Below, piece by piece: positions 16,176 through 25,351 of a DNA stretch of 64,000 nt. This stretch comes from Streptomyces sp. NBC_00250 (GTDB lineage: Bacteria; Actinomycetota; Actinomycetes; Streptomycetales; Streptomycetaceae), in the NCBI RefSeq assembly GCF_036192275.1, contig NZ_CP108088.1, positions 6,449,501-6,513,500 on the forward strand, read 5' to 3'. The translations under genes were made by a program, and so were the position numbers. Positions within the stretch are counted from its first letter, which is position 1; every line of letters starts with the position of its first letter. Under the pieces are notes generated by a model that saw nothing but the letters and a program-made list of their open reading frames with translations, had not been told where the DNA came from and did not search any database.

Positions 16176-19100
16176 GTGCACTATTCCGTCCTCGGCCCGA
16201 CCCTCGCCCGCACGCCCGACGGCTCCGACGTGGCCGTCGGCGGTCCGCGGGTCCGCGCCCTGCTCACCGTCCTCGCCCTGCGGGCCGGCCGGACCGTGCC
16301 CGTACCGGAGCTCGTCGACGAGGTGTGGCACGGCGACGAGCCGCCCGCCGACGCGGTCGCCGCGCTCCAGGCCCTCGTCGGACGGCTCCGCAAGGCCGTC
16401 GGCCGGGACCGGATCGTCTCCGCCGAGGGCGGCTACCGGCTCGACGCCCGGCCCGAGGACGTGGACGCCCGCCGCTTCGAGCGGCTCGCCGTCGAGGGCG
16501 TCGCCGCGCTCGGCACCGGGGACCCGGCCCGTGCCGCCGCCCTCCTCGACGAGGCCCTCGGGCTCTGGCGCGGGCCCGCCCTCGCCGACCTGCCGGACCG
16601 GGACACGGAGGCCCCCCGCTGGGAGGCCCGCCGTCTCGACGTCCGCCGGGCCAGGCTCGACGCGGCCCTCGGGCTCGGCGAGGCACCCACGGCCCTCCCC
16701 GAACTGACCGCCCTCTGCGCCGCGCACCCCCTCGACGAGACCCTCCAGGCACTGCGGATCCGCGCCCTGCGGGACACCGGGCGCGCCGCCGAGGCCCTCG
16801 CCGCGTACGAGGCGGTCCGGCGTGCGCTCGCCAACCGCCTCGGTACGGACCCGTCGCCCGCCCTGCGCACCCTCCACGCGGAGCTGCTCGCGGGCCCGAA
16901 GACGCCCGAGCGCACTCCCGCCCCGAAGCACGCGCAGGAGGAGGCTCCGGCGACGGGGAAGACGACCCCCGTCCGCGGCAACCTGCGCGCGCGGCTCACC
17001 AGCTTCGTCGGGCGCGGCGAGGAGATCGCCGCCCTCCGGGACGACCTGCGCACGGCCCGGCTCGTCACCCTGCTCGGACCCGGGGGCGCCGGGAAGACCC
17101 GGCTCTCCCAGGAGGCGGCCGAGCGCGGGGCCGCCGACGGGGCATGGCCGGACGGCGTCTGGGTCGCCGAACTTGCGGCCGTCACCGACCCGGAGGCGGT
17201 GGTCGAGGCCGTCCTCGCGGCCGTCGGCGCCCGGGAGACGGTGCTGCGTGGCGCCGGAGCCGAGGAGCTGCGGGCCGGGGACGACCCGCTCGCCCGGCTC
17301 GTCGAGCACTGCGCGGGGCGGCGGATGCTGCTGCTCCTCGACAACTGCGAGCACCTCGTGGCGGCCGCCGCCGCACTCGCCGAGGCCCTCCTCGCCCGCT
17401 GCCCGGACCTGCGGGTCCTGGCGACGAGTCGGGAGCCGTTGGGGGTGCCGGGGGAGGTGGTGCGGCCGTTGGGGCCGTTGCCGATGGGGATGGCGTTGCG
17501 GTTGTTGGGTGAGCGGGGTGGGGCGGCGCGTCCTGGGTTCGTGGTGGCGGAGGACGTGGGGGCGGCGGAGGAGGTGTGTCGTCGTCTGGACGGGTTGCCG
17601 TTGGCGATCGAGCTGGCGGCGGCGCGGTTGCGGTTGTTGTCGGTGCGGCAGATCGCGGAGCGTCTCGACGACCGGTTCCGGTTGTTGACGTCGGGGGCGC
17701 GGACGGTGTTGCCGCGTCAGCAGACTCTGCGGGCGGTGGTGGACTGGTCGTGGGATCTGCTGGAGGGGCCGGAGCGGGTGGTGCTGCGGCGGTTGGCGGT
17801 GTTCACGGGTGGGGCGGATCTGTCGGCGGCGGAGGCGGTGTGCGCGGACGGTGGTGGTCCGGAGGTGCTGGATCTCCTTGGTGCTCTGGTCGACAAGTCG
17901 CTGGTGGTGGCGGGGCCGGGGCGGGACGGTGAGGGGATGCGGTTCCGGCTGCTGGAGACGGTGGCGGAGTATGCGGGGGAGCGTCTGGAGGAGTCCGGGG
18001 AGCGGGCCGCGACCGAGCGGCGGCATCTCACGTACTACCGGGAACTCGCCCGTACCACCGACCCGGAGTTGCGCGGCGCGGGGCAGGTCGCCGCCATGGC
18101 GCGTCTCGGAGCCGATTACGGCAACCTCCGTACCGCCCTGCGCCGGGCTGTCGCCGCCCGCGACGAGGACGAGACGCTCGTCCTGGTCCACTCCCTGCTC
18201 TGGTACTGGCAGATGCGCGACCTGAGAACCGACGCCCTGCACTGGGCGCGGGCCGCCGCCGCCCTCGGACCCGACCCGTTCGCGGCGCCCGCCGCCCCCG
18301 TCGTACCGCTGCACGAGACGTGCACGGCCACGCCGCCACCGCTCTCCGAGGAGCAGCGCTGGGAGGCCCGGCGCGGGGTGCGGCTCGTCGAACTCCTCAA
18401 CATGGACCACGAGACAGGACGGTGGACCAGCCCGGAGGGGGTGCGCCGGCTTCGTGAGATGACCGCCGTCTACACCCCCGGCCTGCCCCAGACCTGCCGA
18501 CTGCCCGGCTCCTTCGCCGTCTTCGCGGTCCTCCTCATCGGCGAGGCGGGCCGGTTGCGCGAACTGCTCGACACGACCGTCGAAGCCTGCCGCCGCCACG
18601 GCTACGACTGGGAACTCGGCAACGCCCTCCAGCTGCGCGCCAACATGCTCGCCAACCGGGCCGACTGGGCCGACCAGGCCGGCGCGGACGCCGACGAGAG
18701 TCTGGAGATCTTCGAACGCCTCGGTGACGCCTGGGGTGCGGCAGAGGCGCTGTCCTCCCGCGCGGAGGCCCGTGAGCGCCGGCTCGAGTTCGGCGGCGCG
18801 GCCGAGGACTATGCCGCCGCCATCGGCTGCGCGGAACGGATCGGCGCCCAGTCGCAGATGGCCCTGCTGCGGGCCCGCTACGCGAGCGTGCTCGTCGAGA
18901 CCGGGCGGATCGACGAGGGCGAGGCGATCCTCCGCGAGATCGTCGACGGCGGAACCACCCTGGGGCATGAACCGCTGCTGGGCGCCCGGCTGTTCCTCGG
19001 CCTGGCACTGGGCCGCAGCGGGCGCACCGCCGAGGCCCGGGAGCATCTGCAGGCGCTGCGACAGGAGTTCGGTTCCGAGACCCTCTCGATCTTCGAGGGC

Positions 19101-19517
19101 TTCACCCTCGGCAGCCTGGGCTGGCTGGACAACGTGGACAAGCGGTACGCCTCCGCGCTCGCCTTCACCAGGGAGGCGTACGAACGCTCCCTGGGCTCCC
19201 TCTCGATGATGGTCGCCCCGCAGATGCCCTCGGTCCATCTGACCGGGGCCGCCTGGGCGCTCGCCGGTCTCGGCGGGCCGGGGGCGCGGACCGGTGCGGT
19301 GCTGCTCGGCGCCCGGGAGGGCCTGGCCCCGCCGGGGCACCTGCTGTCGCCGCTCGAAGCGGAGAACCTGACGCGGGCGACGGAGCTGACCCGGTCCGTG
19401 CTCGGCGAGGACGCGTTCGAGGCGGCGCATGCCGAAGGCGGCGGCCTCTCCCTGGAGGAGGCCGCCGCCCTGCTCGGTCGCGCCGCCGACGCGATCAGTG
19501 AGCGCGCCGAGTCCTGA
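16176..19517 (+). CDS. AfsR/SARP-like regulator: winged helix, BTAD, NB-ARC-type ATPase, TPR
   Basis: A 1113-residue transcription factor. An OmpR-like winged helix (about 1-90) and BTAD domain (about 95-245) are followed by an ATPase with Walker A GPGGAGKT (about 301-308) and Walker B LLLLDNCEHL (about 385), the GLPLAIELAAARL block, a winged-helix segment and TPR-like repeats to the end. Such proteins usually activate secondary-metabolite genes, but no cluster adjoins. The GTG at 16176 begins the typical MHYSVLGP sequence. GAGAAT 6 bp upstream may be a -10 (leaderless). Codons from about 17420 to 18000 differ sharply from the flanks, using many TTG and G-ending codons. Confidence 0.9.
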   Translation: MHYSVLGPTLARTPDGSDVAVGGPRVRALLTVLALRAGRTVPVPELVDEVWHGDEPPADAVAALQALVGRLRKAVGRDRIVSAEGGYRLDARPEDVDARRFERLAVEGVAALGTGDPARAAALLDEALGLWRGPALADLPDRDTEAPRWEARRLDVRRARLDAALGLGEAPTALPELTALCAAHPLDETLQALRIRALRDTGRAAEALAAYEAVRRALANRLGTDPSPALRTLHAELLAGPKTPERTPAPKHAQEEAPATGKTTPVRGNLRARLTSFVGRGEEIAALRDDLRTARLVTLLGPGGAGKTRLSQEAAERGAADGAWPDGVWVAELAAVTDPEAVVEAVLAAVGARETVLRGAGAEELRAGDDPLARLVEHCAGRRMLLLLDNCEHLVAAAAALAEALLARCPDLRVLATSREPLGVPGEVVRPLGPLPMGMALRLLGERGGAARPGFVVAEDVGAAEEVCRRLDGLPLAIELAAARLRLLSVRQIAERLDDRFRLLTSGARTVLPRQQTLRAVVDWSWDLLEGPERVVLRRLAVFTGGADLSAAEAVCADGGGPEVLDLLGALVDKSLVVAGPGRDGEGMRFRLLETVAEYAGERLEESGERAATERRHLTYYRELARTTDPELRGAGQVAAMARLGADYGNLRTALRRAVAARDEDETLVLVHSLLWYWQMRDLRTDALHWARAAAALGPDPFAAPAAPVVPLHETCTATPPPLSEEQRWEARRGVRLVELLNMDHETGRWTSPEGVRRLREMTAVYTPGLPQTCRLPGSFAVFAVLLIGEAGRLRELLDTTVEACRRHGYDWELGNALQLRANMLANRADWADQAGADADESLEIFERLGDAWGAAEALSSRAEARERRLEFGGAAEDYAAAIGCAERIGAQSQMALLRARYASVLVETGRIDEGEAILREIVDGGTTLGHEPLLGARLFLGLALGRSGRTAEAREHLQALRQEFGSETLSIFEGFTLGSLGWLDNVDKRYASALAFTREAYERSLGSLSMMVAPQMPSVHLTGAAWALAGLGGPGARTGAVLLGAREGLAPPGHLLSPLEAENLTRATELTRSVLGEDAFEAAHAEGGGLSLEEAAALLGRAADAISERAES

Positions 19518-19545
19518 ACCCCCGTGGGGATCCCCGCGGGGACCC
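19518..19545. terminator. Probable bidirectional terminator
   Basis: A near-palindromic GC hairpin centred on GGGGATCCCC fills the 39-bp gap between the convergent regulator and ABC permease genes. Its arms are imperfect. The position fits a shared terminator. Confidence 0.6.
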
Positions 19546-19556
19546 CTGTGGCGGAC

Positions 19557-20411
19557 TCAGGTCTTCTTGCGGAACTTGGCCACCGCCAGAGGGGCCGTGA
19601 CGACCGTGATCGCCAGCGCCCAGCCGAGGGTCATCCACACGGAGTGGGCGACCGGGCCGCCGTTGATCAGGTTCCGGGCGGCGTCGGCGAGGTTCGACAG
19701 CGGGTTGTAGTCGGTGAAGGCCTTCAGCCAGTCGGGCATCGACGTCGGCGGGGCGAAGATCGAGGAACCGAACTGCAGCGGCATCAGGACCAGCATGGCC
19801 ATGCCCTGGACGGCCTGGGCGGTCTTCATGGTGAGACCGAGCAGGATGAAGATCCACATCAGCGACGCTCCGAAGACCATCGACAGGCCGATGGCGGCGA
19901 GCAGGTGGAAGAACGAGGTGTGGATCTCCAGGCCGAGCAGGAAGCCCATGCCGAGCAGGATCGTGGTGGCGATCAGCATCCGGCCGACCTCGACGACGAT
20001 CTTCGCGATCAGGACGGAGGACCGGGCGATCGGCATCGTCCGGAACCGGTCCATGACCCCCTTCTTGAAGTCGTCGTTGATGCCGACGCCGACGGCCATC
20101 GAGATGTTCATGCCCATCATCGCCATCAGGCCCGGGGTCACGTAGTTCACGTAGACCTCGTTGTTGCCCTTGCCCGAGATGGCGCCGCCGAAGACGTACA
20201 CGAAGAGCAGGATGAAGATGATCGGCATCAGTACGGCGTCGAACATCGACTCCGGGTCCTGCTTGATCTGGAGCGCGTTGCGACGGGCCAGAGCGCCGAT
20301 GTGGCGCAGGTTGGCCCGCAGGCCGATCCGGCCCTCGGCCGAGGGCGCGCGCCGCGCCGCAGCCGGACTCGGGGTGCCGACGGGGGACTTGGTGACCGTG
20401 GTCGTGCTCAC
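19557..20411 (-). CDS. ABC-2 type (DrrB-like) exporter permease
   Basis: A 284-residue membrane protein with about six helices and the ABC-2 family pattern: QIKQDPESMFDAVLMPIIF, FVYVFGGAI, YVNYVTPGL and KKGVMDRFRTMPIARSS. It pairs with the preceding ATPase as a DrrAB-type exporter of drugs or lipophilic compounds. Its GTG start overlaps the ATPase stop as GTGA, indicating coupled translation, and rules out longer upstream frames. The substrate is not predictable. Confidence 0.9.
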   Translation of the reverse strand: MSTTTVTKSPVGTPSPAAARRAPSAEGRIGLRANLRHIGALARRNALQIKQDPESMFDAVLMPIIFILLFVYVFGGAISGKGNNEVYVNYVTPGLMAMMGMNISMAVGVGINDDFKKGVMDRFRTMPIARSSVLIAKIVVEVGRMLIATTILLGMGFLLGLEIHTSFFHLLAAIGLSMVFGASLMWIFILLGLTMKTAQAVQGMAMLVLMPLQFGSSIFAPPTSMPDWLKAFTDYNPLSNLADAARNLINGGPVAHSVWMTLGWALAITVVTAPLAVAKFRKKT

Positions 20412-21400
20412 GCCGCGACCTCCTCGTTGATCTCGTCGGAAACGGCGGTCTTCTCGCCCGTGATCGCCAGGAACACCTCGTCCAGGCTGGGCAGATGGGT
20501 GCCGATGTGGGCGATGCCGAAGCCGCGTGCGCCGAGCAGGGCCACGACGGCGGTCAGCTGCTGGTCGGTGAGGATCGGCACGTACAGCGCGCCGTCGTCG
20601 GGGACGACGGTCGAGCCGGCGACACCGTCGAGACCGGTCTCGCGGAGCGCGGCGGCCATCGCCGGCAGCTGGTCCGGGTCCACCGGGCGGACCTTCAGGG
20701 TCCGGCCGCCGACCTTGGCCTTGAGCTCGTCGACCCCGCCCTTGGCGATGACCTTGCCCTTGTCGATGACGGTCAGCTCGCTCGCGAGCTGCTCCGCCTC
20801 CTCCATGTACTGGGTGGTGAGGAGGACGGTGACGCCCTCGGAGACCATTCGCTGGACCTCGTCCCACACCTCGTTGCGGGTGCGGGGGTCGAGGCCGGTG
20901 GTCGGCTCGTCCAGGTAGAGGACGGCCGGCCGGCCGATCATCGAGGCGGCCAGGTCGAGTCGGCGCCGCATGCCGCCGGAGTAGGTCATGGCGGGCCGCT
21001 TGGCGGCGTCGGTGAGGGAGAAGCGCTCCAGCATCTCGTCGGACCGGCGGCGGGCGTCGGCGCGGGAGAGGTCGAGCAGCCGCCCGATCATGTACAGGTT
21101 CTCCCAGCCGGACAGCTTCTCGTCGACCGAGGCGTACTGACCGGTGAGCCCTATGGTGCGGCGCAGCTGGCGGGGGTGCTTCACCACGTCGTACCCGGCG
21201 ACGGTGGCGGTCCCGGCGTCCGGGACGAGGAGGGTGGAGAGGCAGCGGACGAGGGTGGTCTTCCCGGCGCCGTTCGGGCCGAGCACGCCGAGGACGGTGC
21301 CCTCCCGTACGTCCAGGTCGACCCCGTCGAGGGCCTTGGTGTCGCCGAAGTGCTTCACGAGGCCCCGGACCTCGACGGCGTTGGTGTGTGATCGCGTCAT
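20408..21400 (-). CDS. ABC exporter ATP-binding protein (DrrA-like)
   Basis: A 330-residue ABC ATPase of the daunorubicin-resistance DrrA type. Walker A GPNGAGKTT, signature YSGGMRRRLDLA and Walker B VLYLDEPTTGLD are intact, and the C-terminal DrrA-specific domain (about 225-330) ends in PSLDEVFLAITG. It drives the coupled permease. The gene lies downstream of panB on the same strand, separated by a strong hairpin, so it probably has its own promoter. No regulator is adjacent. Confidence 0.92.
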   Translation of the reverse strand: MTRSHTNAVEVRGLVKHFGDTKALDGVDLDVREGTVLGVLGPNGAGKTTLVRCLSTLLVPDAGTATVAGYDVVKHPRQLRRTIGLTGQYASVDEKLSGWENLYMIGRLLDLSRADARRRSDEMLERFSLTDAAKRPAMTYSGGMRRRLDLAASMIGRPAVLYLDEPTTGLDPRTRNEVWDEVQRMVSEGVTVLLTTQYMEEAEQLASELTVIDKGKVIAKGGVDELKAKVGGRTLKVRPVDPDQLPAMAAALRETGLDGVAGSTVVPDDGALYVPILTDQQLTAVVALLGARGFGIAHIGTHLPSLDEVFLAITGEKTAVSDEINEEVAA

Positions 21401-21445
21401 GGCCCTCACTAGACCAGGCGCCACCGACAAGCCTCCTACAGACGA

Positions 21446-21484
21446 CCGACAGCCCGCCGATGGGGGATGTCGGCGGGCTGTCGG
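21446..21484. terminator. Hairpin terminator between panB and the DrrA-like gene
   Basis: A perfect 15-bp stem (CCGACAGCCCGCCGA and complement) has a 9-nt loop. It is 36 bp past the panB stop in the direction of panB transcription and 46 bp before the ABC ATPase start. Confidence 0.8.
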
Positions 21485-21519
21485 GTGGTGCCGCAGTGGT
21501 CTGCGCGTACCTGTGGCGC

Positions 21520-22383
21520 CTAGTGGAAGGTGTGCTCCTCGGCGGGGAACGCCCCGCCGCTGACGTCCTCGGCGAAGGCGCGCGCGGCGTCGCCGAGCGT
21601 CTCGCGGAGGTTGGCGTACTGCTTGGTGAAGCGCGGGACCTTGCCGCCGGTCAGACCGGCCATGTCGGTCCAGACGAGCACCTGGGCGTCGGTGCCGGCG
21701 CCCGCGCCGATCCCGATGGTCGGGATGTGCAGCGAGCGGGTGACCTCGGCGGCCAGCTCGGCCGGTACGAGCTCCAGGACGACCGCGAAGGCGCCCGCGT
21801 CCTGCGCCGCCTTCGCGTCGCGCAGCAGCTTGTGCGCGGCCTCGTCGGAGCGGCCCTGCACCCGGTAGCCCATGGTGTTCACGGACTGCGGGGTGAGGCC
21901 CAGGTGGGACATGACGGGGATGCCGGCCTGGACGAGCAGTTCGGTCTGCGGCAGCGAGCGCTCGCCGCCCTCCAGCTTGATCGCGCCGACGCCCGCGTCC
22001 TTGACCAGCCGGGTGGCGTTGCGCAGGGCCTGGACGGGCCCTTCCTGGTACGAACCGAAGGGAAGGTCGCCGACGACGAGGGCGCGCTTGGTGCCCCGGA
22101 CGACGGCGGCGGAGAGCAGGGTCATCTCGTCCATCGTGACGGGCACGGTGGTGTCGTAACCGAGGTGACAGTTGCCCATCGAGTCGCCGACGAGGATCAC
22201 CGGGATGCCGGCCTCGTCGAAGACGGAGGCGGTCATCGCGTCGTAGGCGGTGAGCATGGGCCACTTCTCGCCGCGGGTCTTGGCGGCGGCGATGTCGTGG
22301 ACGGTGATGCGGCGCGTGCCCTTGCCGCCGTACAGCGCCTTGCTGCTGTCGGCGGGCGGTTTCTGGGCAGCCTGAAGCGTCAT
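21520..22383 (-). CDS. panB: 3-methyl-2-oxobutanoate hydroxymethyltransferase
   Basis: A 287-residue PanB enzyme that adds a hydroxymethyl group from methylenetetrahydrofolate to alpha-ketoisovalerate, the first step of pantothenate and CoA synthesis in the cytosol. Motifs include MLTAYDAMTA, VGDSMGN (metal-binding Asp), GDLPFGSY, IKLEGG and LELVPAELA with the catalytic Glu. Length is slightly above the family norm because of an N-terminal tail. The gene is alone; a GC-rich repeat region lies upstream. Confidence 0.96.
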   Translation of the reverse strand: MTLQAAQKPPADSSKALYGGKGTRRITVHDIAAAKTRGEKWPMLTAYDAMTASVFDEAGIPVILVGDSMGNCHLGYDTTVPVTMDEMTLLSAAVVRGTKRALVVGDLPFGSYQEGPVQALRNATRLVKDAGVGAIKLEGGERSLPQTELLVQAGIPVMSHLGLTPQSVNTMGYRVQGRSDEAAHKLLRDAKAAQDAGAFAVVLELVPAELAAEVTRSLHIPTIGIGAGAGTDAQVLVWTDMAGLTGGKVPRFTKQYANLRETLGDAARAFAEDVSGGAFPAEEHTFH

Positions 22384-22525
22384 GGTGCACGGCTCCTTGT
22401 GTCATCTCGAGGCGCCCTGACGGCGTCCCCGGACCACATCCATGGTGGCACTTCGCCGGGCGGGCGGGGAAGTGGGCCGGAGTGGCGCTCTTCACACCGG
22501 CGCGGCGGTGGGGCGTTCGCGCGGC

Positions 22526-22609
22526 TGCGACGGGGCCGCGGCGGGGGTGCGACGGGGCCGCGACGGGGCCGCGGCGGGGGTGCGACAGGGCCGCGACGGG
22601 GGTGCAACG
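22526..22609. repeat. GC-rich tandem repeat upstream of panB and the DHA2 pump
   Basis: About seven copies of an 11-12 bp unit related to GCGACGGGGCC(GCG) form larger blocks of TGCGACGGGGCCGCG. The array lies in the 286-bp divergent gap between panB and the MFS gene. No coding potential is apparent despite open frames. Replication slippage is the likely origin. Confidence 0.8.
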
Positions 22610-22625
22610 TAAAGCCTCGGTCAGG

Positions 22626-22658
22626 AATTTCGATACGAGACGGTCTCGTATCGAAATT
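22626..22658. promoter_or_regulatory. 33-bp perfect palindromic operator for the MFS/TetR pair
   Basis: Two 16-bp arms, AATTTCGATACGAGAC and its exact complement, flank a single G at 22642. The AT-containing arms stand out against the surrounding GC repeats. The site ends 5 bp before a TAGGGT hexamer and about 12 bp before the MFS start codons, so a bound repressor would block the promoter. The TetR gene downstream is the obvious candidate binder. Confidence 0.85.
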
Positions 22659-22669
22659 GCTCTAGGGTG

Positions 22670-24418
22670 ATGGCCATGCCACAGCCGTCCTCCGCACCTG
22701 CCAAGCCCGCCGGACCCCGTGTCCCCGAGGCCGTCCACCGGCGCCGCTGGGCCGTCCTCGGCGTCCTGATGCTCAGCCTGCTGATCGTCGTCCTCGACAA
22801 CTCGATCCTGAACGTCGCCGTCAGGACGATCGCCGCCCCCGCGCCCACCGGCATCGGCGCCACCCAGAGCGAGCTGGAGTGGGCGATCAACTCCTACACG
22901 CTCGTCTTCGCCGGCCTCCTCTTCACCTCGGGCCTGCTCGGCGACCGCCTCGGCCGCAAGAAGGTGCTGCTCTTCGGCATCACCGTCTTCGGCATCGGCT
23001 CCGCCCTGGCCGCGTTCTCCGGCTCCCCGGGCGAGCTGATCGCCTTCCGGGCCGTCATGGGCTTCGGCGCCGCGTTCGTCATGCCCGCGACCCTCGCCGT
23101 CCTCATGAACGTCTTCGAGCGCGACGAGCAGCCCAAGGCCATCGGCATCTGGGCCGGCAGCGTCGGCCTCGCCATCGCGATCGGCCCGATCACCGGCGGC
23201 GTCCTGCTCGAACACTTCTGGTGGGGATCGATCTTCCTCATCAACGTGCCGGTCGTGCTCCTCGCGCTCGCGCTGATGATGTGGCTCGTCCCCGACTCCC
23301 GGGACCCGAAGCCCGGCCGGATCGACATCCCCGGCGTACTGCTCTCCGTCGTCGGCCTCGTCCTCCTCGTCTACGGGATCATCCGCGGCGGCGAACTGGC
23401 GAGCTTCACCGACGTCACCGTCCTCGCCCCGGCCCTCGGCGGCCTCGCGGTCCTCGTCCTCTTCGTCCTCCACGAGCGGCGCAGCGACCACCCCGCGATC
23501 GACATGACGTACTTCAAGAGGCCCGCGTTCTCGGCGGCCGTCGCCGCGATCGCACTCGTCTTCTTCGCACTCATGGGCGTGACCTTCTTCTCCGCCTTCT
23601 ACCTGCAGAGCGTGCGCGGCTACAGCGCCCTGCAGTCCGGGCTGCTCATCCTGCCGCTGGCCGTCGCGCAGATGGTGTTCGCACCCCGCGCGCGGCTCGT
23701 CGTCGAACGCTTCGGCGCCAAGGCCGTCTGCACCGGCGGCATGCTGCTCGTCGCCCTCGGCCTCACGGCCTTCGCCTTCTTCGACGCCTCGACCCCGATC
23801 TGGGCCATGGAGGTCGTCTTCTTCGTCCAGGGCACGGGAATGGCACACATCATGCCCCCGGTCACGGTCGCGATCATGCAGGCGCTGCCCCGTGAGAAGG
23901 CGGGCTCCGGCTCGGCGATCAACAACACCTTCCGGCAGGTCGGCGGCGCGCTCGGTGTGGCCGTCCTCGGCTCGGTGCTCTCCTCCGTGTACCGCGGGGA
24001 GATCGAGGGCCACCTCGGCGGGGTCCCGGCGGCCCTGCGCGCCACGGCGGGCGAGTCCGTCGAGGCGACCCTCGCGGTCGCGGAGAAGCTCGGCCCGGCG
24101 GGCCGGGGCCTGGTGGCCCCCGCGTACGACGCCTTCCTGAGCGCCATGCACGTCACCGCGCTCGCCTCGGCGGTGATCGCCGTGGTCGGCGCGGCGGTGG
24201 TCGCGGCCTTCCTCCCGGGCCGTACGCCGACGGGCGCGGCGGGGCCGGGCGGCACGGAACCGGGCGCGGGGAAGCCGGGCGGCGCGGAACCGGCCGCGGC
24301 GGAACCCGGTGCCGCGGAACCGGGCGCGGCGGCGAACGGAACCGGACCCGGCGGTGACGCCCGGCGGGGCTCGGTGCCGGGGCAGGCGTCCGAGGCGGGA
24401 GAATCGGCCCGACTGTAG
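22670..24418 (+). CDS. DHA2-family (EmrB/QacA-like) MFS drug efflux pump
   Basis: A 582-residue, 14-helix proton antiporter. DHA2 signatures include [10 protein letters not shown] in helix 1, [29 protein letters not shown] and a GRMAxxPxAP-like region. The last about 60 residues are a hydrophilic low-complexity tail of Gly/Ala/Glu/Pro repeats. Possible starts are GTG 22667, ATG 22670 and ATG 22676; TAGGGT at 22663 as a -10 would make the transcript leaderless at 22676. A palindromic operator overlaps the promoter, and the TetR gene follows 25 bp after, consistent with drug-induced expression. Confidence 0.92.
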   Translation: MAMPQPSSAPAKPAGPRVPEAVHRRRWAVLGVLMLSLLIVVLDNSILNVAVRTIAAPAPTGIGATQSELEWAINSYTLVFAGLLFTSGLLGDRLGRKKVLLFGITVFGIGSALAAFSGSPGELIAFRAVMGFGAAFVMPATLAVLMNVFERDEQPKAIGIWAGSVGLAIAIGPITGGVLLEHFWWGSIFLINVPVVLLALALMMWLVPDSRDPKPGRIDIPGVLLSVVGLVLLVYGIIRGGELASFTDVTVLAPALGGLAVLVLFVLHERRSDHPAIDMTYFKRPAFSAAVAAIALVFFALMGVTFFSAFYLQSVRGYSALQSGLLILPLAVAQMVFAPRARLVVERFGAKAVCTGGMLLVALGLTAFAFFDASTPIWAMEVVFFVQGTGMAHIMPPVTVAIMQALPREKAGSGSAINNTFRQVGGALGVAVLGSVLSSVYRGEIEGHLGGVPAALRATAGESVEATLAVAEKLGPAGRGLVAPAYDAFLSAMHVTALASAVIAVVGAAVVAAFLPGRTPTGAAGPGGTEPGAGKPGGAEPAAAEPGAAEPGAAANGTGPGGDARRGSVPGQASEAGESARL

Positions 24419-24443
24419 GACCCGAACGAGAGGTGGAGCGCAC

Positions 24444-25148
24444 GTGTCGCGGCAGGACGGCGGGACCCCCGGAACCCCGGAAACCCACGACGACGGGCCG
24501 GGGCCGGTGGGCTGCGGAGGACGGGCGCCGGCGCCCGCCCCCGGGGCGACCGGTGCGGCTCCCGCGGCCCGGCGCGGCCGCCCCCGGAGCGAGGGCGTCG
24601 AGCGGGCCGTCTTCGACGCGGTCGTCGTGCTCCTCGACGAGGGCGTTCCGCTCGCCGAACTGTCCATCGAGCGGATCGCCCGTACCGCCGGGGTCGGCAA
24701 GGCCACCATCTACCGTCGCTGGGCCGGCAAGGAGGAACTCTTCGTCGAGCTGCTCCGCTCGGTGGAACCCCCGGACCCGGTGCTGTCCGGCACCTCGGTC
24801 CGGGACGACCTCGTCGTCCTCCTGGAGTCGCTGCGCGAGCGCGGACTCGCCAAGCGGACCTCCAACCTGCTCCACAACGTGTTCGCGCAGATGCAGCTCT
24901 ATCCCAAGCTGTGGGACGCCTACCACCTCTCCGTCATCGAACCCCGCCGCCGCATGAGCCTGGACACCGTGCGACGCGGAATGGAACGGGGCGAGATCCG
25001 CACCGACCTCGACGTCGAGTTCGTCACCGACCTCCTCACCGGCCCGCTCCTCCTGCGGACCGTGCTGCGCCCCGGCGCCTCCCTGGAGCCCGGCCTCGCC
25101 GAGCAGGTCGTGGACACCGTCATGGAGGGTCTCCGGCCGCGCGACTGA
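24444..25148 (+). CDS. TetR-family regulator of the adjacent efflux pump
   Basis: A 234-residue regulator. A disordered Gly/Pro-rich N-terminal arm of about 45 residues precedes the TetR helix-turn-helix (LSIERIARTAGVGKATIYRR) and an all-helical ligand domain. The GTG start at 24444 follows a GAGGTGGAG ribosome site. It is in the same direction as the MFS gene and probably co-transcribed, so it would control its own expression through the 33-bp operator. The inducer is unknown. Confidence 0.9.
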   Translation: MSRQDGGTPGTPETHDDGPGPVGCGGRAPAPAPGATGAAPAARRGRPRSEGVERAVFDAVVVLLDEGVPLAELSIERIARTAGVGKATIYRRWAGKEELFVELLRSVEPPDPVLSGTSVRDDLVVLLESLRERGLAKRTSNLLHNVFAQMQLYPKLWDAYHLSVIEPRRRMSLDTVRRGMERGEIRTDLDVEFVTDLLTGPLLLRTVLRPGASLEPGLAEQVVDTVMEGLRPRD

Positions 25149-25306
25149 CCGGGGCGGTGCCGGGCGGACCGGGACCGGCCAAATGTGCGCGTTCTGTCAC
25201 AGCCCGCCCGAGCGCGCCACCTGCAGGAACCCGCCACGCCGCAGCTGTCGTCCATCGGGACGTACGACGGACCCGTCATCCCCTAGTGTCGACGTCGGGT
25301 CACGGA

Positions 25307-25338
25307 GCAAGGCAGCAAGGCAGCACGGCAGCAAGGCA
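25307..25338 (+). repeat. Four tandem copies of an 8-bp unit
   Basis: GCAAGGCA occurs four times in a row with one mismatch (third copy GCACGGCA), just upstream of the EEP-family gene. It may act as a spacer between promoter and start codon; nothing more is visible. Confidence 0.8.
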
Positions 25339-25351
25339 GTGAGGACGGGCG

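Noticed and set aside
17576..17932. Gly/Val-rich 118-codon frame in the regulator
   Set aside because: Arises from the G-rich codon patch; no start signal or family.
22526..22609. CRISPR-like array
   Set aside because: Units are about 11-12 bp, contiguous and have no unique spacers.
20408..24709. 1433-residue minus-strand open frame
   Set aside because: Only the 20408-21400 part matches a protein (DrrA-like ATPase); the rest runs antisense through panB and the MFS pump with no family pattern. GC-rich Streptomyces DNA gives long shadow frames.
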